From contig OZ243949.1 in assembly GCA_965214305.1 (NCBI GenBank), positions 1,364,001 through 1,428,000 on the forward strand: a stretch of DNA of 64,000 bases, in the 5' to 3' direction. The notes under the pieces were generated by a model. It had not been told where the DNA came from. It did not search any database and worked only from the letters and a program-made list of their open reading frames with translations. A program made the position numbers and the translations under genes. This DNA comes from Azophilus sp965214305 (lineage in GTDB: Bacteria; Pseudomonadota; Gammaproteobacteria; Pseudomonadales; Azotimanducaceae). Below are positions 24,987 to 34,166 of the stretch, one piece after another (position 1 is the stretch's first letter; each line of letters begins with the position of its first letter).

Positions 24987-25523
24987 CTATCCCGATAGAG
25001 GCGGTTTCTTGCGAGATTCCACCCGTTTTAAGCACTCACCAGCCGTTTCCACGGCACAACGACGATGCCGCACCCAGCGCCGCAAATGGGCGTAGCTGAG
25101 CAGCACGGCGCCGACGACGGTAATCGGTTCCTCGTAAGCCGATACAGCCTCGATAAAGGCACCGAGCAAGAGCAGGCCGAGGCCAACCAATGCCGGCAAG
25201 CGGAAAGACCAGCTGCGCTCGACGGGCAGCGCTTTGCAAGCCAGCCAAAGTGTCGCGGGCGCGGCCAGCAACACCAGCGACTGATGCACCAAGGGATTAT
25301 TGAAGGATAGCGCCGCGACCGGCAGGAGCGCCGCAGTCAGCGGCAGGGCAAAACAATGGACTAGGCAAAGTGCGCAAACTCCCGCTGCGAAGAGGTCCAA
25401 GTGGGTACCGGCGCCTGCGGTATGCTCATCCGATTGACTGTCGCGGCCGGCTCGCCAAGTCAGATCGCCCGATTGTTCGCGCACAACGGACGCATCGGTT
25501 GCCGCTATCGGTTTTATTGCCAA
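24987..25523 (-). CDS. MerC-domain membrane protein
   Basis: 178 residues with four hydrophobic segments; the first contains AAGVCALCLVHCFALPLTAA, the paired-cysteine signature of the MerC family, whose founding member carries Hg(II) across the inner membrane. Next to zur, and behind a Zur-box-like site, a role in zinc or another soft metal is more likely than mercury; this is inference. The frame's first start is a TTG at 25523 and the N-terminal ~40 residues are unlike the family, so the true start may be internal (a GTG lies at codon 14). Confidence 0.75.
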   Translation of the reverse strand: MAIKPIAATDASVVREQSGDLTWRAGRDSQSDEHTAGAGTHLDLFAAGVCALCLVHCFALPLTAALLPVAALSFNNPLVHQSLVLLAAPATLWLACKALPVERSWSFRLPALVGLGLLLLGAFIEAVSAYEEPITVVGAVLLSYAHLRRWVRHRRCAVETAGECLKRVESRKKPPLSG

Positions 25524-25546
25524 GGGGGGTCTCGCAGCCAGAAAAA

Positions 25547-25565
25547 GTTATGTTATAGCGTAACT
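25547..25565. promoter_or_regulatory. Candidate Zur box
   Basis: GTTATGTTATAGCGTAACT contains TGTTATA-n-n-TAAC, close to the gammaproteobacterial Zur consensus TGTTATAATATAACA. It lies about 24-42 bases before the first possible merC start, where it could cover the promoter of merC-zur. Confidence 0.6.
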
Positions 25566-25612
25566 TGCAGAGCGCGCAACGGTATTTTTCGGGCGGGCGT
25601 TTATGCGGGTGC

Positions 25613-25626
25613 CTAGGAGCCACTCA
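25613..25626. repeat. Repeat A end at the selenoprotein-candidate stop
   Basis: CTAGGAGCCACTCA; the CTA is the gene's stop codon on the minus strand. Confidence 0.6.
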
Positions 25627-26146
25627 TTTTAGTGGGGGCACCGGGTGTCGGAATCACGGACACGGGCATATGCTCGGGTTCCAAGCCCAGATTGATAAGC
25701 ACCTTGGACATGCCCACGAACAAGCCAACGCCCAAAGCCAACTCGACAATTTCGGCCTCGCTGAAGTTGGCTTTAAGCGCATCCTGAACCGTCTTGTCGG
25801 GAGGCCGGGGAACGCCGATCAGGGCGTCGGTAAGCTTGAGGGCGGCAACCTCCGATGGCGAGAATCGCGCTTCGTAATCGTCTTCAATCTGCGCGACCTT
25901 GGTCTCCTCCAGCCCCGCCGCACGGGCGGAGTCGAAACGTACTTGACGTCAGTAGCCGCAATCGGTGATGCGGGCATTGCGAATGCGGGTCATTTCCTTG
26001 ATCGCCGGGTCAACGGCACCGTTCTGCCAGAACTCGGCGTAGAGTTCGGCGAACCGCCCCCCAAGCATGGGCACATGGGCAAGTACCGTTGCGAAATCGG
26101 GCGGTTGGCCGGGGATGGCCGAGCGGATTCTAGGGTTTTTGGACAT
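25613..26146 (-). CDS. Carboxymuconolactone decarboxylase/AhpD-like protein, candidate selenoprotein (in-frame TGA = Sec66)
   Basis: An ATG at 26146 with AAGGA eight bases upstream opens a 177-codon frame interrupted once, by TGA at 25949-25951. Just before the TGA the protein reads RIRNARITDCGY, and after it RQVRFDSARAAGLEE with CMD-family sequence to the TAG at 25613 (VGLFVGMSKVLINLGLEPEH). The TGA takes the place of the second cysteine of the AhpD-type redox pair, giving C63-G-Y-U66. Downstream sequence stays coding for 111 codons with no other lesion. A hairpin (5-bp GC stem, 5-nt loop with G in position 2) starts 20 bases after the TGA, within the spacing of bacterial SECIS elements. The likely role is thiol/selenol peroxidase-type redox chemistry. 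The alternative is a simple nonsense mutation. The stop lies in a repeat A end. Confidence 0.78.
25915..25929 (-). promoter_or_regulatory. Candidate bacterial SECIS hairpin
   Basis: On the coding strand CCGCC-CGTGC-GGCGG begins 20 nt after the TGA. The loop has G as its second base, about 26 nt from the UGA, which fits the loose rules for bacterial SECIS elements (apical G, 16-37 nt from the codon). Further pairing outside the stem (CTCC with GGAG) is possible. Confidence 0.5.
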
Positions 26147-26175
26147 CGCGGATTCCTTATGTCAAGCCCGGTCAA

Positions 26176-26625
26176 TCATTCGAGATCAAAAACCCGTTGC
26201 CACCGACAGCCAACATCAAAGAACGACAGTGCTATAAGCAAAGCGACCGCGCCCGGCGCCCCGAAGGCCCGTTCGGCTCCGGCCACCTCGGCATCGCTAA
26301 TCTCGTGGTGCTGATAGGGAATCTTCTCGGCAAGCGCCAGCGCAATCCGTTCCGCTTCGTTAAAGGGCGCCGAACTTCCCTTCGCCAACGCACGCAACTC
26401 CTCAGCGGAAAGCGCAACCCGAGTATCGCGCACGCGCCGCTCCTGTTCGCAACCCTGTATGGCCGCAATGCGCTGACGGCAGATCTCAAGCACCCGCTCG
26501 GGTACCGGGCCCTCTTCCCAAATCGCACCATAAAACGCCTTGTAACGCACCAACAATTCCGGGCGAGCAGCGAAGAGTTCCTCCATCGGCGCACCCGCCG
26601 GTGCAACGCCTTCAATCCAACTCAT
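26176..26625 (-). CDS. Carboxymuconolactone decarboxylase family protein, paralogue lacking the second cysteine
   Basis: 149 residues from the ATG at 26625 (MSWIEGVAPAGAPMEELFAA); the longer upstream frame has no homology. The core CMD helix reads EICRQRIAAIQGCEQERRVRD. At the AhpD redox position it has C-E-Q-E where peroxidatic members have CxxC, so it probably lacks disulfide chemistry. It lies 29 bases upstream of the selenocysteine candidate and likely shares its transcript, so a heteromeric pair is conceivable. Confidence 0.85.
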   Translation of the reverse strand: MSWIEGVAPAGAPMEELFAARPELLVRYKAFYGAIWEEGPVPERVLEICRQRIAAIQGCEQERRVRDTRVALSAEELRALAKGSSAPFNEAERIALALAEKIPYQHHEISDAEVAGAERAFGAPGAVALLIALSFFDVGCRWQRVFDLE

Positions 26626-26756
26626 TTTCACCAACCCTTGGCTCGGTGCTTGGATTCGGCATCCTAACCATAGGGTTGGCTGGATGTCATCCGCAAGGGA
26701 ACCGGCGCAGGCCCAATCTTTGCCGGGCATCGGGTGCTGTTCCGTGCGTCGGCCGG

Positions 26757-27125
26757 TCAGAGCGGGGGCATGTCGGATATCGATTCGTTCAAGGTGAAGA
26801 ATCGATTCTTTGCCCGATCGAAAAGTTTGAGTTCGTCGGCGAGTATTTCGGCGGCCACCGCAGCTTCCGCCAAGCGTTTGCCGACAGCCACATAGGTTTC
26901 GTGGTCGGGATACCAGATTTCCATGATGACATCGAAGTCCCCATCGGCGCCGAAGGTCGCGGTGGCCGGGTCGGATCTCGCATCCAGAAATCGGCGCATG
27001 TATTTGACCGCGTAGCCGCCGAGATACTTTTCCCCGATGACGCGGTGGGTGGATTCGTAGTAGGCACGAAATTCCTCGGTGGACATTCCCGGCCGCCGCT
27101 TCAGTAAGCCAACCGTTTTAATCAT
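26757..27125 (-). CDS. EthD domain protein
   Basis: 122 residues beginning MIKTVGLLKRRPGMSTEEFRAYYESTHR, the EthD/dimeric alpha-beta-barrel signature, with YMRRFLDARSDP and EIWYPDHETYVAV following. Members accompany oxidoreductases in degradation or redox pathways, but the biochemical role is usually unknown. Same strand as the two CMD genes and 131 bases upstream of them; probably one operon. Confidence 0.88.
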   Translation of the reverse strand: MIKTVGLLKRRPGMSTEEFRAYYESTHRVIGEKYLGGYAVKYMRRFLDARSDPATATFGADGDFDVIMEIWYPDHETYVAVGKRLAEAAVAAEILADELKLFDRAKNRFFTLNESISDMPPL

Positions 27126-27386
27126 GGTGCGCTTCCTAGATTAACTGCCCTATTGCCAGGCTTGACCGACGACACCCGCCGCTGCGCCGCCGCCGACCAA
27201 GCGCTCGACATGTCGGCGGTCGGCGGCCAGCGCCCCGAGCAGGGCCGCGACTCCCCAACGACCGTGCGCACACCACTATGAAAGCCAAACTCCTTTTCCC
27301 GATCGAAACTCGGCACCCACACTAACAGACCGCACAACCCAATCACACAGCCACCAAACAAGCGCCGATCGGGTTAGGCTTCGGTA
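27126..27386. other. Intergenic region without a supported gene
   Basis: 261 bases between the SDR and EthD genes. Open frames are present on both strands but none has a recognisable family or start signal. Confidence 0.5.
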
Positions 27387-28058
27387 TCAAACCCGCCCTC
27401 GAACCGGAACCAAGGCGCCGTGGATGTCAGTCGCCGCATCGGAGGCGAGAAAGCAGATCACTTTGGCGAGGCTTCCCGGTGCCACCCAGGCGCCGTGGTC
27501 GGCGTTCGGCATGTCCGCCCGATTGCGCGGCGTGTCGATCAGGCTCGGCAACACGGCGTTGACGTTGACCCCCTGCCCGCGCACCTCTTCGGATGCGGCT
27601 TCGGTCAGCCGCATCACCACCGACTTGGCCGCCGTATAAGCGCCCATGGACGCCAAGCCCTGCAAGGCGCCCAAGGCACCGACATTGACCACGCTGCCCC
27701 GACCCCGCGCCGTCAATCTCGGCAGGGTGGCGCTAAGCATGTTACGCAGCGTGGTGACGTTGATGTCGAACAGAGCGTGCCAGTGGGCGTTCGTGATTTC
27801 AGATACCTTCGGCCCCATATCGAAGCCGCCTGCGATGTTGCAGACGACGTCGAACTCGCCGACGCCCGCAATCGCCTGGGCCACGGCATCGGCATCGGTG
27901 AGATCCAGTTCGAGACGCGCACCGGCACCATCGGCGAACCCGGCCGCCACATCGATCAGGACCGTTTGCGCCCCCTGGGCTTCGCATTCCTCGACCACCG
28001 CCGCCCCCAAGACGCCCGCGGCACCGGTGACAATGGCCGTTTTGCCCGCCAAGTTCAC
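27387..28058 (-). CDS. Short-chain dehydrogenase/reductase
   Basis: 223 residues. The cofactor motif is TGAAGVLG near residue 10, and NIAGG replaces the usual NNAG. The catalytic YxxxK is YTAAK (about residue 139), with an upstream VNVGAL strand in place of the common Ser motif. The C-terminus is short. NAD(P)H-dependent oxidation or reduction is expected; the substrate is unknown. It may be co-transcribed with the EthD-CMD genes. Confidence 0.85.
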   Translation of the reverse strand: MNLAGKTAIVTGAAGVLGAAVVEECEAQGAQTVLIDVAAGFADGAGARLELDLTDADAVAQAIAGVGEFDVVCNIAGGFDMGPKVSEITNAHWHALFDINVTTLRNMLSATLPRLTARGRGSVVNVGALGALQGLASMGAYTAAKSVVMRLTEAASEEVRGQGVNVNAVLPSLIDTPRNRADMPNADHGAWVAPGSLAKVICFLASDAATDIHGALVPVRGRV

Positions 28059-28116
28059 AAGCTTGCTCCATAAGTTGCCAAACCACGGTATCTTAACCTT
28101 GGCTCAGCTTTCGAAC

Positions 28117-28131
28117 CTAGGAGCCTAAGCC
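28117..28131. repeat. Repeat A end
   Basis: CTAGGAGCCTAAGCC between the SDR gene and the efflux operon. Confidence 0.6.
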
Positions 28132-28224
28132 GGTACAGGGGCATTAGGGCTTTGCGCTAACATGTCGAAGTTGAGACGTCAAAAAATAGAGGGGCGATCC
28201 GCCGCCACCCAGTAAAGCACCACG

Positions 28225-29577
28225 GTGAGTTCGATCAAACATCCAATCATCCTGGTCTCGGCGCTAGTGCTCGCCGGTTGCGCCAACGAGCCGCGCCCGC
28301 CCTTGCTCGGGGCGGCATTGCCCGATACCTGGTATCAGCCGGGCGAGGGTGAGGTGCTCAAGGCTTGGCTGCCGACCTTCAACGACCCCTATCTTGCCGA
28401 ACTGGTGCAACGCGCTATCGCCGACAACCACGGGTTGGGGCAGCAGCGGGCATTGGTGGAAAACGCCCGGCAGCGGGCGCGACTAGCACGGGCGGCCCGG
28501 CTACCGAGCCTGAACCTGGGATTGTCCCGCCAGCGTCAGCGGGCGTTGCCGTCGATGCCGATTGACGATCAATTCGCTCTAAGCGCCGTGCTGAACGCGC
28601 CCCTTGATCTTTGGGGCAGCCTCCGGGACGGCGAACGCCAAGCCATGCTCGAATTGGCCGTGGCGGAAGCCCGTTATCGCGCCGCCGAGCAAAACCTCGC
28701 GGCGGCCGTGGTCAGCGCCCACTACGATGCCGCTGCCGCCCTACAACTCCAGGAATTACTCAACCAGCGTCTTGCCAACCTGGCGCAATCGCTGGATGTT
28801 ATCGAGAATGGTTATCGTAGCGGCCTAAACGATGCCCTGGACGTCTATCTGGCGCGCAACACCCTTGAACAGGAAAAGGCCAATGTGGCAAACCAGCGCC
28901 AAGAGCGAATGCGGGCGGTTGCCAATCTGGAACTGCTGCTCGCCGACTATCCGGCCGGGCGTTTCGCCGCCAGCGAGCGGCTGCCGCACATGGTCGCTCC
29001 AATCGGCGTTGGCATACCCGCCGAATTACTGCGCCGCCGTCCGGACATTCAACAAGCCTGGCTCGAACTCTTGGCGGCGGATGCGGGTCTTGCCGTGGCA
29101 CACAAAAATCGTTTTCCCGCCTTGAGCCTGACAGCCAACGCCCGAGACAGCCAAGGCCACCTGGGCGATCTATTGAACGGCGGCGCACTGGCTTGGACAA
29201 TCGCCGCCAGCCTTGCGCAGCCCCTGTTTCAAGGGGGACGCCTCGATGCCTTGCACGAACAGGCTAGACTGCGCATCACGCGATTGGAACAGCGCTATCT
29301 CGATACCGTCTACCGGGCCATCGCCCAGGTGGAAACGGAACTTAGCCGCACACGCCATCTTGCCGACCAGCACGAGGCCATCCACGAGGCCCAAGCCAAT
29401 GCCGAGGCCGCTCAGGACTTGGCGTTCGATCTTTACCAACGCGGGCTGGCCAGCTACATCACCGTGCTGGAATCACAACGGCGCGCCTTTGATGCGCAAT
29501 CATCGCTGATTCGCCTGCGCAATCAGCTTTTGCAGAACCGGGTGGCGTTATTGTTGGCGCTCGGTGGGGATTTTTAA
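28225..29577 (+). CDS. Outer-membrane efflux lipoprotein (OprM/NodT type)
   Basis: 450 residues from a GTG at 28225. The lipobox LVLAGC (Cys at about residue 18) marks a lipoprotein. Two OEP repeats follow, with typical segments such as PTFNDPYLAELVQRAIADNH, ELLRRRPDIQQAWLELLAAD and LAQPLFQGGRLDAL. It forms the outer-membrane channel of the tripartite pump encoded with the next two genes; the MFP gene starts three bases after its stop. Confidence 0.93.
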   Translation: MSSIKHPIILVSALVLAGCANEPRPPLLGAALPDTWYQPGEGEVLKAWLPTFNDPYLAELVQRAIADNHGLGQQRALVENARQRARLARAARLPSLNLGLSRQRQRALPSMPIDDQFALSAVLNAPLDLWGSLRDGERQAMLELAVAEARYRAAEQNLAAAVVSAHYDAAAALQLQELLNQRLANLAQSLDVIENGYRSGLNDALDVYLARNTLEQEKANVANQRQERMRAVANLELLLADYPAGRFAASERLPHMVAPIGVGIPAELLRRRPDIQQAWLELLAADAGLAVAHKNRFPALSLTANARDSQGHLGDLLNGGALAWTIAASLAQPLFQGGRLDALHEQARLRITRLEQRYLDTVYRAIAQVETELSRTRHLADQHEAIHEAQANAEAAQDLAFDLYQRGLASYITVLESQRRAFDAQSSLIRLRNQLLQNRVALLLALGGDF

Positions 29578-29580
29578 GCC

Positions 29581-30789
29581 ATGCTGCTGCGCTTCGTCAC
29601 GCCGCTGCTCATTCTGGCGCTGCTGCTCGGCGGCGGTTTTCTCGTGCTCAGCAATCCACCCGAATTGCAGCGCACCGGCCCACCGGACGGCCCGCAGATC
29701 ATCGTGGAAACGGTAACCCTCAGGCCGCGAGACTATCGGGTAACAATTGCCAGCTACGGCACGGTGCAGCCGCGTACCCAAAGTGTGCTGGTGGCGCAGG
29801 TGAGCGGTCAGATCGTCGCCATAGCCGCGGGCTTTCGTCCCGGCGGATTCTTCGCCGAGGGGGACCTGCTGGTAACCATCGATCCGCGCGACTACGAGGC
29901 GGATGTGAAAATTGCCGAAGCGGCACTGATGGACGCCCTGCAGGCCGAGGCCCAGGAATCCGCACGCTCGGAGCAAGCGCTGTTCGACTGGCGCCGCATC
30001 GACAACTCCGGCGAATCGCCGTCGGATTTGGTGTTACGCAAACCGCAGTTACAGGCTGCCCAGGCACGGGTGATCTCGTCCCGCTCGGCACTCGCCAAGA
30101 CGAAGCTGGCATTGGCAAGAACCCGGGTGCGGGCGCCTTTCAACGGGCGCGTACTAGCTCAGCTCGCCGACCGTGGCCAAGTCGTCGGCGTGGGCACGGC
30201 ATTGGCCGAGATCTACGCGACCGACTATGTGGAAATACGGCTGCCGCTGCGTAACGGCGACCTGGCCTTCATCGATCTACCCGAATCCGGCCCGGTGCGG
30301 AAACTGCCGGTGAAAATCCAATCCGAACTCGGTACCGCCAATATTTGGCAAGGCCGAATCGTGCGCACGGAGGGGGCCATTGACGAAACAGCCCGACAAC
30401 TGCATGTGGTGGCCCAAATCCACGATCCTTTCGCGACGGGGCGGCCCAGTAGCGGCGGGCAACGTCCGTTGAAGATCGGCGAATACGTTACCGCTGAAAT
30501 TGTCGGTAAACGCCTGGCCGATGCACTGGTCATCCCCAGTGCAGCGATCTATCAAAACTCCTACGTCTATGTCGTCGAAAATGACGAACTGCGGCGGCGA
30601 CCCATCGAGATTGCCTGGCAGAACGGGGTGGACGCGCTGCTTGCCACCGGCCTAGCGGCGGGCGATGCCCTGGTTATCACGCCGTTGGGACAGGTCACGT
30701 CCGGAACGCCGGTGCGCGTTGTCGGCGGCAGTGCTCGCGACCGGGGTCAAGGCGACCAGAGCCAACAGATTCCGAGGGCCATCCGGTGA
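29581..30789 (+). CDS. RND efflux periplasmic adaptor (membrane fusion protein)
   Basis: 402 residues. An N-terminal hydrophobic anchor (FVTPLLILALLLGGGFLVL) precedes a lipoyl/hairpin domain: SVLVAQVSGQIVAIAAGFRPGGFF-type half-motif, coiled-coil helices at about 100-160, and ALARTRVRAPFNGRV for the second half. It links pump and channel in the periplasm. It overlaps the pump gene by four bases (GTGA). Confidence 0.93.
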   Translation: MLLRFVTPLLILALLLGGGFLVLSNPPELQRTGPPDGPQIIVETVTLRPRDYRVTIASYGTVQPRTQSVLVAQVSGQIVAIAAGFRPGGFFAEGDLLVTIDPRDYEADVKIAEAALMDALQAEAQESARSEQALFDWRRIDNSGESPSDLVLRKPQLQAAQARVISSRSALAKTKLALARTRVRAPFNGRVLAQLADRGQVVGVGTALAEIYATDYVEIRLPLRNGDLAFIDLPESGPVRKLPVKIQSELGTANIWQGRIVRTEGAIDETARQLHVVAQIHDPFATGRPSSGGQRPLKIGEYVTAEIVGKRLADALVIPSAAIYQNSYVYVVENDELRRRPIEIAWQNGVDALLATGLAAGDALVITPLGQVTSGTPVRVVGGSARDRGQGDQSQQIPRAIR

Positions 30790-33700
30790 TCGCCTGGTTT
30801 GCGCGCAACAACGTCGCCGCCAATCTGCTGATGGTGACCGTGCTGCTGGTGGGCGGCTACTCACTGCTTTACGAGACCGCGGTTGAAGTCTTTCCGGCGT
30901 TCGAGCCGGACAGCATTTCAGTGAGTGTGCGGTTGCGCGGGGCAACACCGGAGGACGCGGAGCTGGGCGTGGCGGTACGCATCGAACAGGCCCTAGAGGG
31001 CCTGGACGGCATCGACAAGATAACCAGCACCTCCGTGGAAGGTTCGGCCACCGTATCCATTGAAGTCGATGACGGCCAGGATCCGCGGGTCATACTCGAC
31101 GAGGTCAAAAGCCGGGTAGATGCCATCGACACCTTCCCGGCGAACGCGCGCAAACCGGTGATCCGGCTCGCCCAATACAGCTTCGACGTCATCACCGTGG
31201 TGGTGTCCGGCCCCTACCCCGAGGAGGAAATCCGCCTGTACGCCGAGCGCGTGCGCGACGACCTGCTGCGCGAGGACGGCATTTCCCAGGTCGCCCTGGA
31301 TGCCGTGCGGCGCTACGAGATCGCCATCGAAGCATCCCAGGACCGGCTGCGCCAATTCGATCTGACCTTGGAGCAGATTGCGGCCGCCATCAGGGATAGT
31401 TCCATCGATCTCTCCGCCGGCAATATCCGTACCCAAAGCGGTGATGTGCTGATTCGCTCCAAAGGGCAGGCTTACCGCCGCTCGGATTTCGACTCGATCG
31501 TCGTCAAAACCAACGCCGATGGCTCCATCGTGCGCGTCGCGGATGTCGCCAGGGTACAGGACGGCTTCCAGGAAGACACCGTTAAGACGGCCTTTGACGG
31601 CCATGCCGCGGCACTCATCGACGTACAACGGGTTGGCGACGAAAGTGCGCTCAATATCTCGGAAAAGGTACACAACTACATCGCGCAGCGGCAACAATCG
31701 CTGCCCTCGGGCATGAGCCTGAGCTACTGGGACGACAATGCCCAGCAACTCAGGAATCGGTTGGGGGTGCTGGGCAAGAGCGCATTCCAAGGCGCCATTT
31801 TGGTGATTGCGTTGCTGACACTGTTCTTGCGGCCGAAGATCGCCCTCTGGGTGTTCATCGGTATTCCGATCAGTTTCCTCGGCGCATTTTCGGCTATGGC
31901 GGCAATGGGCGTCAGCCTGAACCTGCTGAGCGCGTTCGGTTTCATCGTTGTGCTGGGCATCGTGGTCGATGACGCCATCGTCACCGGCGAAAGCGTCTAC
32001 CAACGCTTGCAAGCCGGCCACTCGGGACTGGACGCCTCCGTCAAGGGCACACTGGATGTTGCTGTGCCCGTCACCTTCGGCGTACTCACCACCATGGTGG
32101 CCTTTGCGCCCCTGGCCTTCATGGAGGGGCGTTTCGGCAGCATAGCGGCACCCATCGCCGCCGTGGTGGTGAGTGTGCTGCTGTTCTCGCTGGTGGAGTC
32201 AAAACTGGTTTTGCCGGCGCACCTCAAGGGCATGGGCGGCAAAAACGAAACGCCGCACAGAAACCGCTTCGTTGCCTGGCAGCGCCGCTTCGCCGACGGT
32301 TTTGAAGAACGCATATTGCGCCACTATCGCCCCGCACTTGATTTCCTAACCCGCCATCGCTACGCCACACTGGCTGCTTTCATCGGCGTGCTCTTTTTGA
32401 TGATCGCGCTCATCACGAGCGGCTGGACACGATTCACATTCATACCACGCATCGAGGGCGAAACCATATCGGCCAACCTGACCATGCCCACGGGCACGCA
32501 GTTCGCCGTCACGGACCGCCATGTGGCCAAGATGTTCGAGGCGGCACAGCAGATACGGGCGCACTACACCGACACGGCAACCGGCGAGAGCATCGTGCGC
32601 CATGTGTTATCGAGTACCGGTTCCCGCCGCTTTTCCCTGGGTGCCCAATATGGCCGCGTGGAGATCGAACTGGTGCCGCCCGAGCAGCGCTCCATCAACA
32701 TACGCACCGGTGCGATCGCCGACGAGTGGCGGCGGCTGATTGGCGCGGTACCGGGTGCCGAGTCGCTCAGCTTCCGTACCGACCTCTTTCGCGCCGGCGA
32801 CCCCATCGACGTGCAATTGAGCGGCCGGTCTCTGGAAACTCTGGGCGCGGTGGCGGACGATGTGAAAGCGCATCTGGCGACCTACCCCACCGTTTACGAA
32901 ATCGCCGACACGCTCTCCGATGGCAAGCAGGAATTGCGCATCGAGCTGAAACCCCAGGGGCATGTCCTTGGTTTGACGCGCAACGACGTGGCGGGCCAGG
33001 TCAGCCAAGCCTTCAAGGGTTTCCTAGTGCAACGTGTGCAGCGCGGGCGCGATGAAATCGACGTGCTGGTGCGCCTACCCCCGGCGGAACGCGCGGATGT
33101 GGCGACGCTCGATGAACTCTTGATAACCACGCCCGCCGGTCGCCAAATACCACTCGCGCACGTGGCATCCCTGACTCCGGGCCGCTCACCGTTGCGAATC
33201 CGGCGTATCGACGGTTACCGCACCGTTAACGTCACCGCCGAGGTCGAGAAGGCCGATACCAATATGACGGTGCTGGACAATCAGTTGCGCGGCCATCTCG
33301 ACGAGTTGATGAACCAATATCCGGGCATCGACTATGTGATGGAAGGCGAAGCGCGCGAGCAGCGCGAGTCGTTCGGCAGCCTGCAAACCGGCGTACTGAT
33401 CGTGCTGTTCGTTATTTATTGCATGCTGGCGTTGCCGCTGAAGTCCTACACCAGGCCGTTGGTGGTCATGTCGGTGATTCCGTTTGGGCTGATCGGCGCG
33501 GTGGCCGGGCACTGGCTCATGGGTTACAACCTCGCCATGGTGAGCATCATGGGATTGTTGGCATTAACCGGCGTGGTGGTAAACGACAGCTTGGTACTGG
33601 TACACGCCGTGGAACGGCAGCGTCAGCTGGGCCATGGCCTGAAGGAGGCGGTGCTCAACGCCGGCGTCATCCGCTTCCGCCCAATCCTGCTGACCTCGCT

Positions 33701-33920
33701 GACCACCTTTTTTGGTTTGACGCCACTGCTGATGGAAAAATCCACCACGGCGCAGTTCCTGATTCCGATGGCGATCTCGCTGGGTTTCGGGATGCTGTTC
33801 GCCACCGCCATTACGCTGATTTTGGTGCCATCCAACATCCTTATCGGCGACGACCTCGCATGCCTCGCCCGCCGGCTCTTGCCTAAAAGGCGCGGCGGCG
33901 CTGGCATCTCTCCATGCTGA
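30786..33920 (+). CDS. RND efflux transporter (AcrB/MMPL family inner-membrane pump)
   Basis: 1044 residues with the RND plan: TM1 at the N-terminus, two periplasmic loops, and two six-helix bundles. Segments include GIVVDDAIVTGESVYQ in the TM4 region, where paired acidic residues of the proton relay lie, and GVVVNDSLVLVHAVERQ in the second half. The sequence resembles the less-studied RND subfamily with an N-terminus IAWFARNNVAANLLMV. The substrate is not predictable. The GTG start overlaps the adaptor stop, closing a three-gene OMF-MFP-RND operon. Confidence 0.94.
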   Translation: MIAWFARNNVAANLLMVTVLLVGGYSLLYETAVEVFPAFEPDSISVSVRLRGATPEDAELGVAVRIEQALEGLDGIDKITSTSVEGSATVSIEVDDGQDPRVILDEVKSRVDAIDTFPANARKPVIRLAQYSFDVITVVVSGPYPEEEIRLYAERVRDDLLREDGISQVALDAVRRYEIAIEASQDRLRQFDLTLEQIAAAIRDSSIDLSAGNIRTQSGDVLIRSKGQAYRRSDFDSIVVKTNADGSIVRVADVARVQDGFQEDTVKTAFDGHAAALIDVQRVGDESALNISEKVHNYIAQRQQSLPSGMSLSYWDDNAQQLRNRLGVLGKSAFQGAILVIALLTLFLRPKIALWVFIGIPISFLGAFSAMAAMGVSLNLLSAFGFIVVLGIVVDDAIVTGESVYQRLQAGHSGLDASVKGTLDVAVPVTFGVLTTMVAFAPLAFMEGRFGSIAAPIAAVVVSVLLFSLVESKLVLPAHLKGMGGKNETPHRNRFVAWQRRFADGFEERILRHYRPALDFLTRHRYATLAAFIGVLFLMIALITSGWTRFTFIPRIEGETISANLTMPTGTQFAVTDRHVAKMFEAAQQIRAHYTDTATGESIVRHVLSSTGSRRFSLGAQYGRVEIELVPPEQRSINIRTGAIADEWRRLIGAVPGAESLSFRTDLFRAGDPIDVQLSGRSLETLGAVADDVKAHLATYPTVYEIADTLSDGKQELRIELKPQGHVLGLTRNDVAGQVSQAFKGFLVQRVQRGRDEIDVLVRLPPAERADVATLDELLITTPAGRQIPLAHVASLTPGRSPLRIRRIDGYRTVNVTAEVEKADTNMTVLDNQLRGHLDELMNQYPGIDYVMEGEAREQRESFGSLQTGVLIVLFVIYCMLALPLKSYTRPLVVMSVIPFGLIGAVAGHWLMGYNLAMVSIMGLLALTGVVVNDSLVLVHAVERQRQLGHGLKEAVLNAGVIRFRPILLTSLTTFFGLTPLLMEKSTTAQFLIPMAISLGFGMLFATAITLILVPSNILIGDDLACLARRLLPKRRGGAGISPC

Positions 33921-34160
33921 GCCTGCGTTTTCCGACCAGCTTGGCCGATTGCTTGCAAATCATGCCACACTTGGCCAGATCGTTCCGATTCCCGTTCTTT
34001 CCGAGGTAAGCGCAATGGGAAAAGAGTTTACCCCCTACGCACCGAAGGTGCACTTCCTGCCAGCACCCGCCACCGCTTGATGGGACGGAAAACCCCGTGA
34101 CTACAGGGCCTTACGGCCCGTCGCGTCCCGCGCCGCCGCGCAGCTTCCCCGACGAAACGC
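33921..34160. other. Intergenic region, nothing firmly supported
   Basis: A 21-codon ORF at 34014-34079 (MGKEFTPYAPKVHFLPAPAT) has GAGGTAA upstream but no recognisable family. The region leads into recombinase debris. Confidence 0.4.
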
Positions 34161-34166
34161 CGCCGC

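Noticed and set aside
30993..32021. 342-residue minus-strand frame in the RND pump gene
   Set aside because: Antisense shadow; the pump reading frame is complete with transmembrane pattern.
34014..34079. 21-codon ORF with GAGGTAA upstream
   Set aside because: Too short, no homologue recognised and no conserved neighbour to support a leader peptide.
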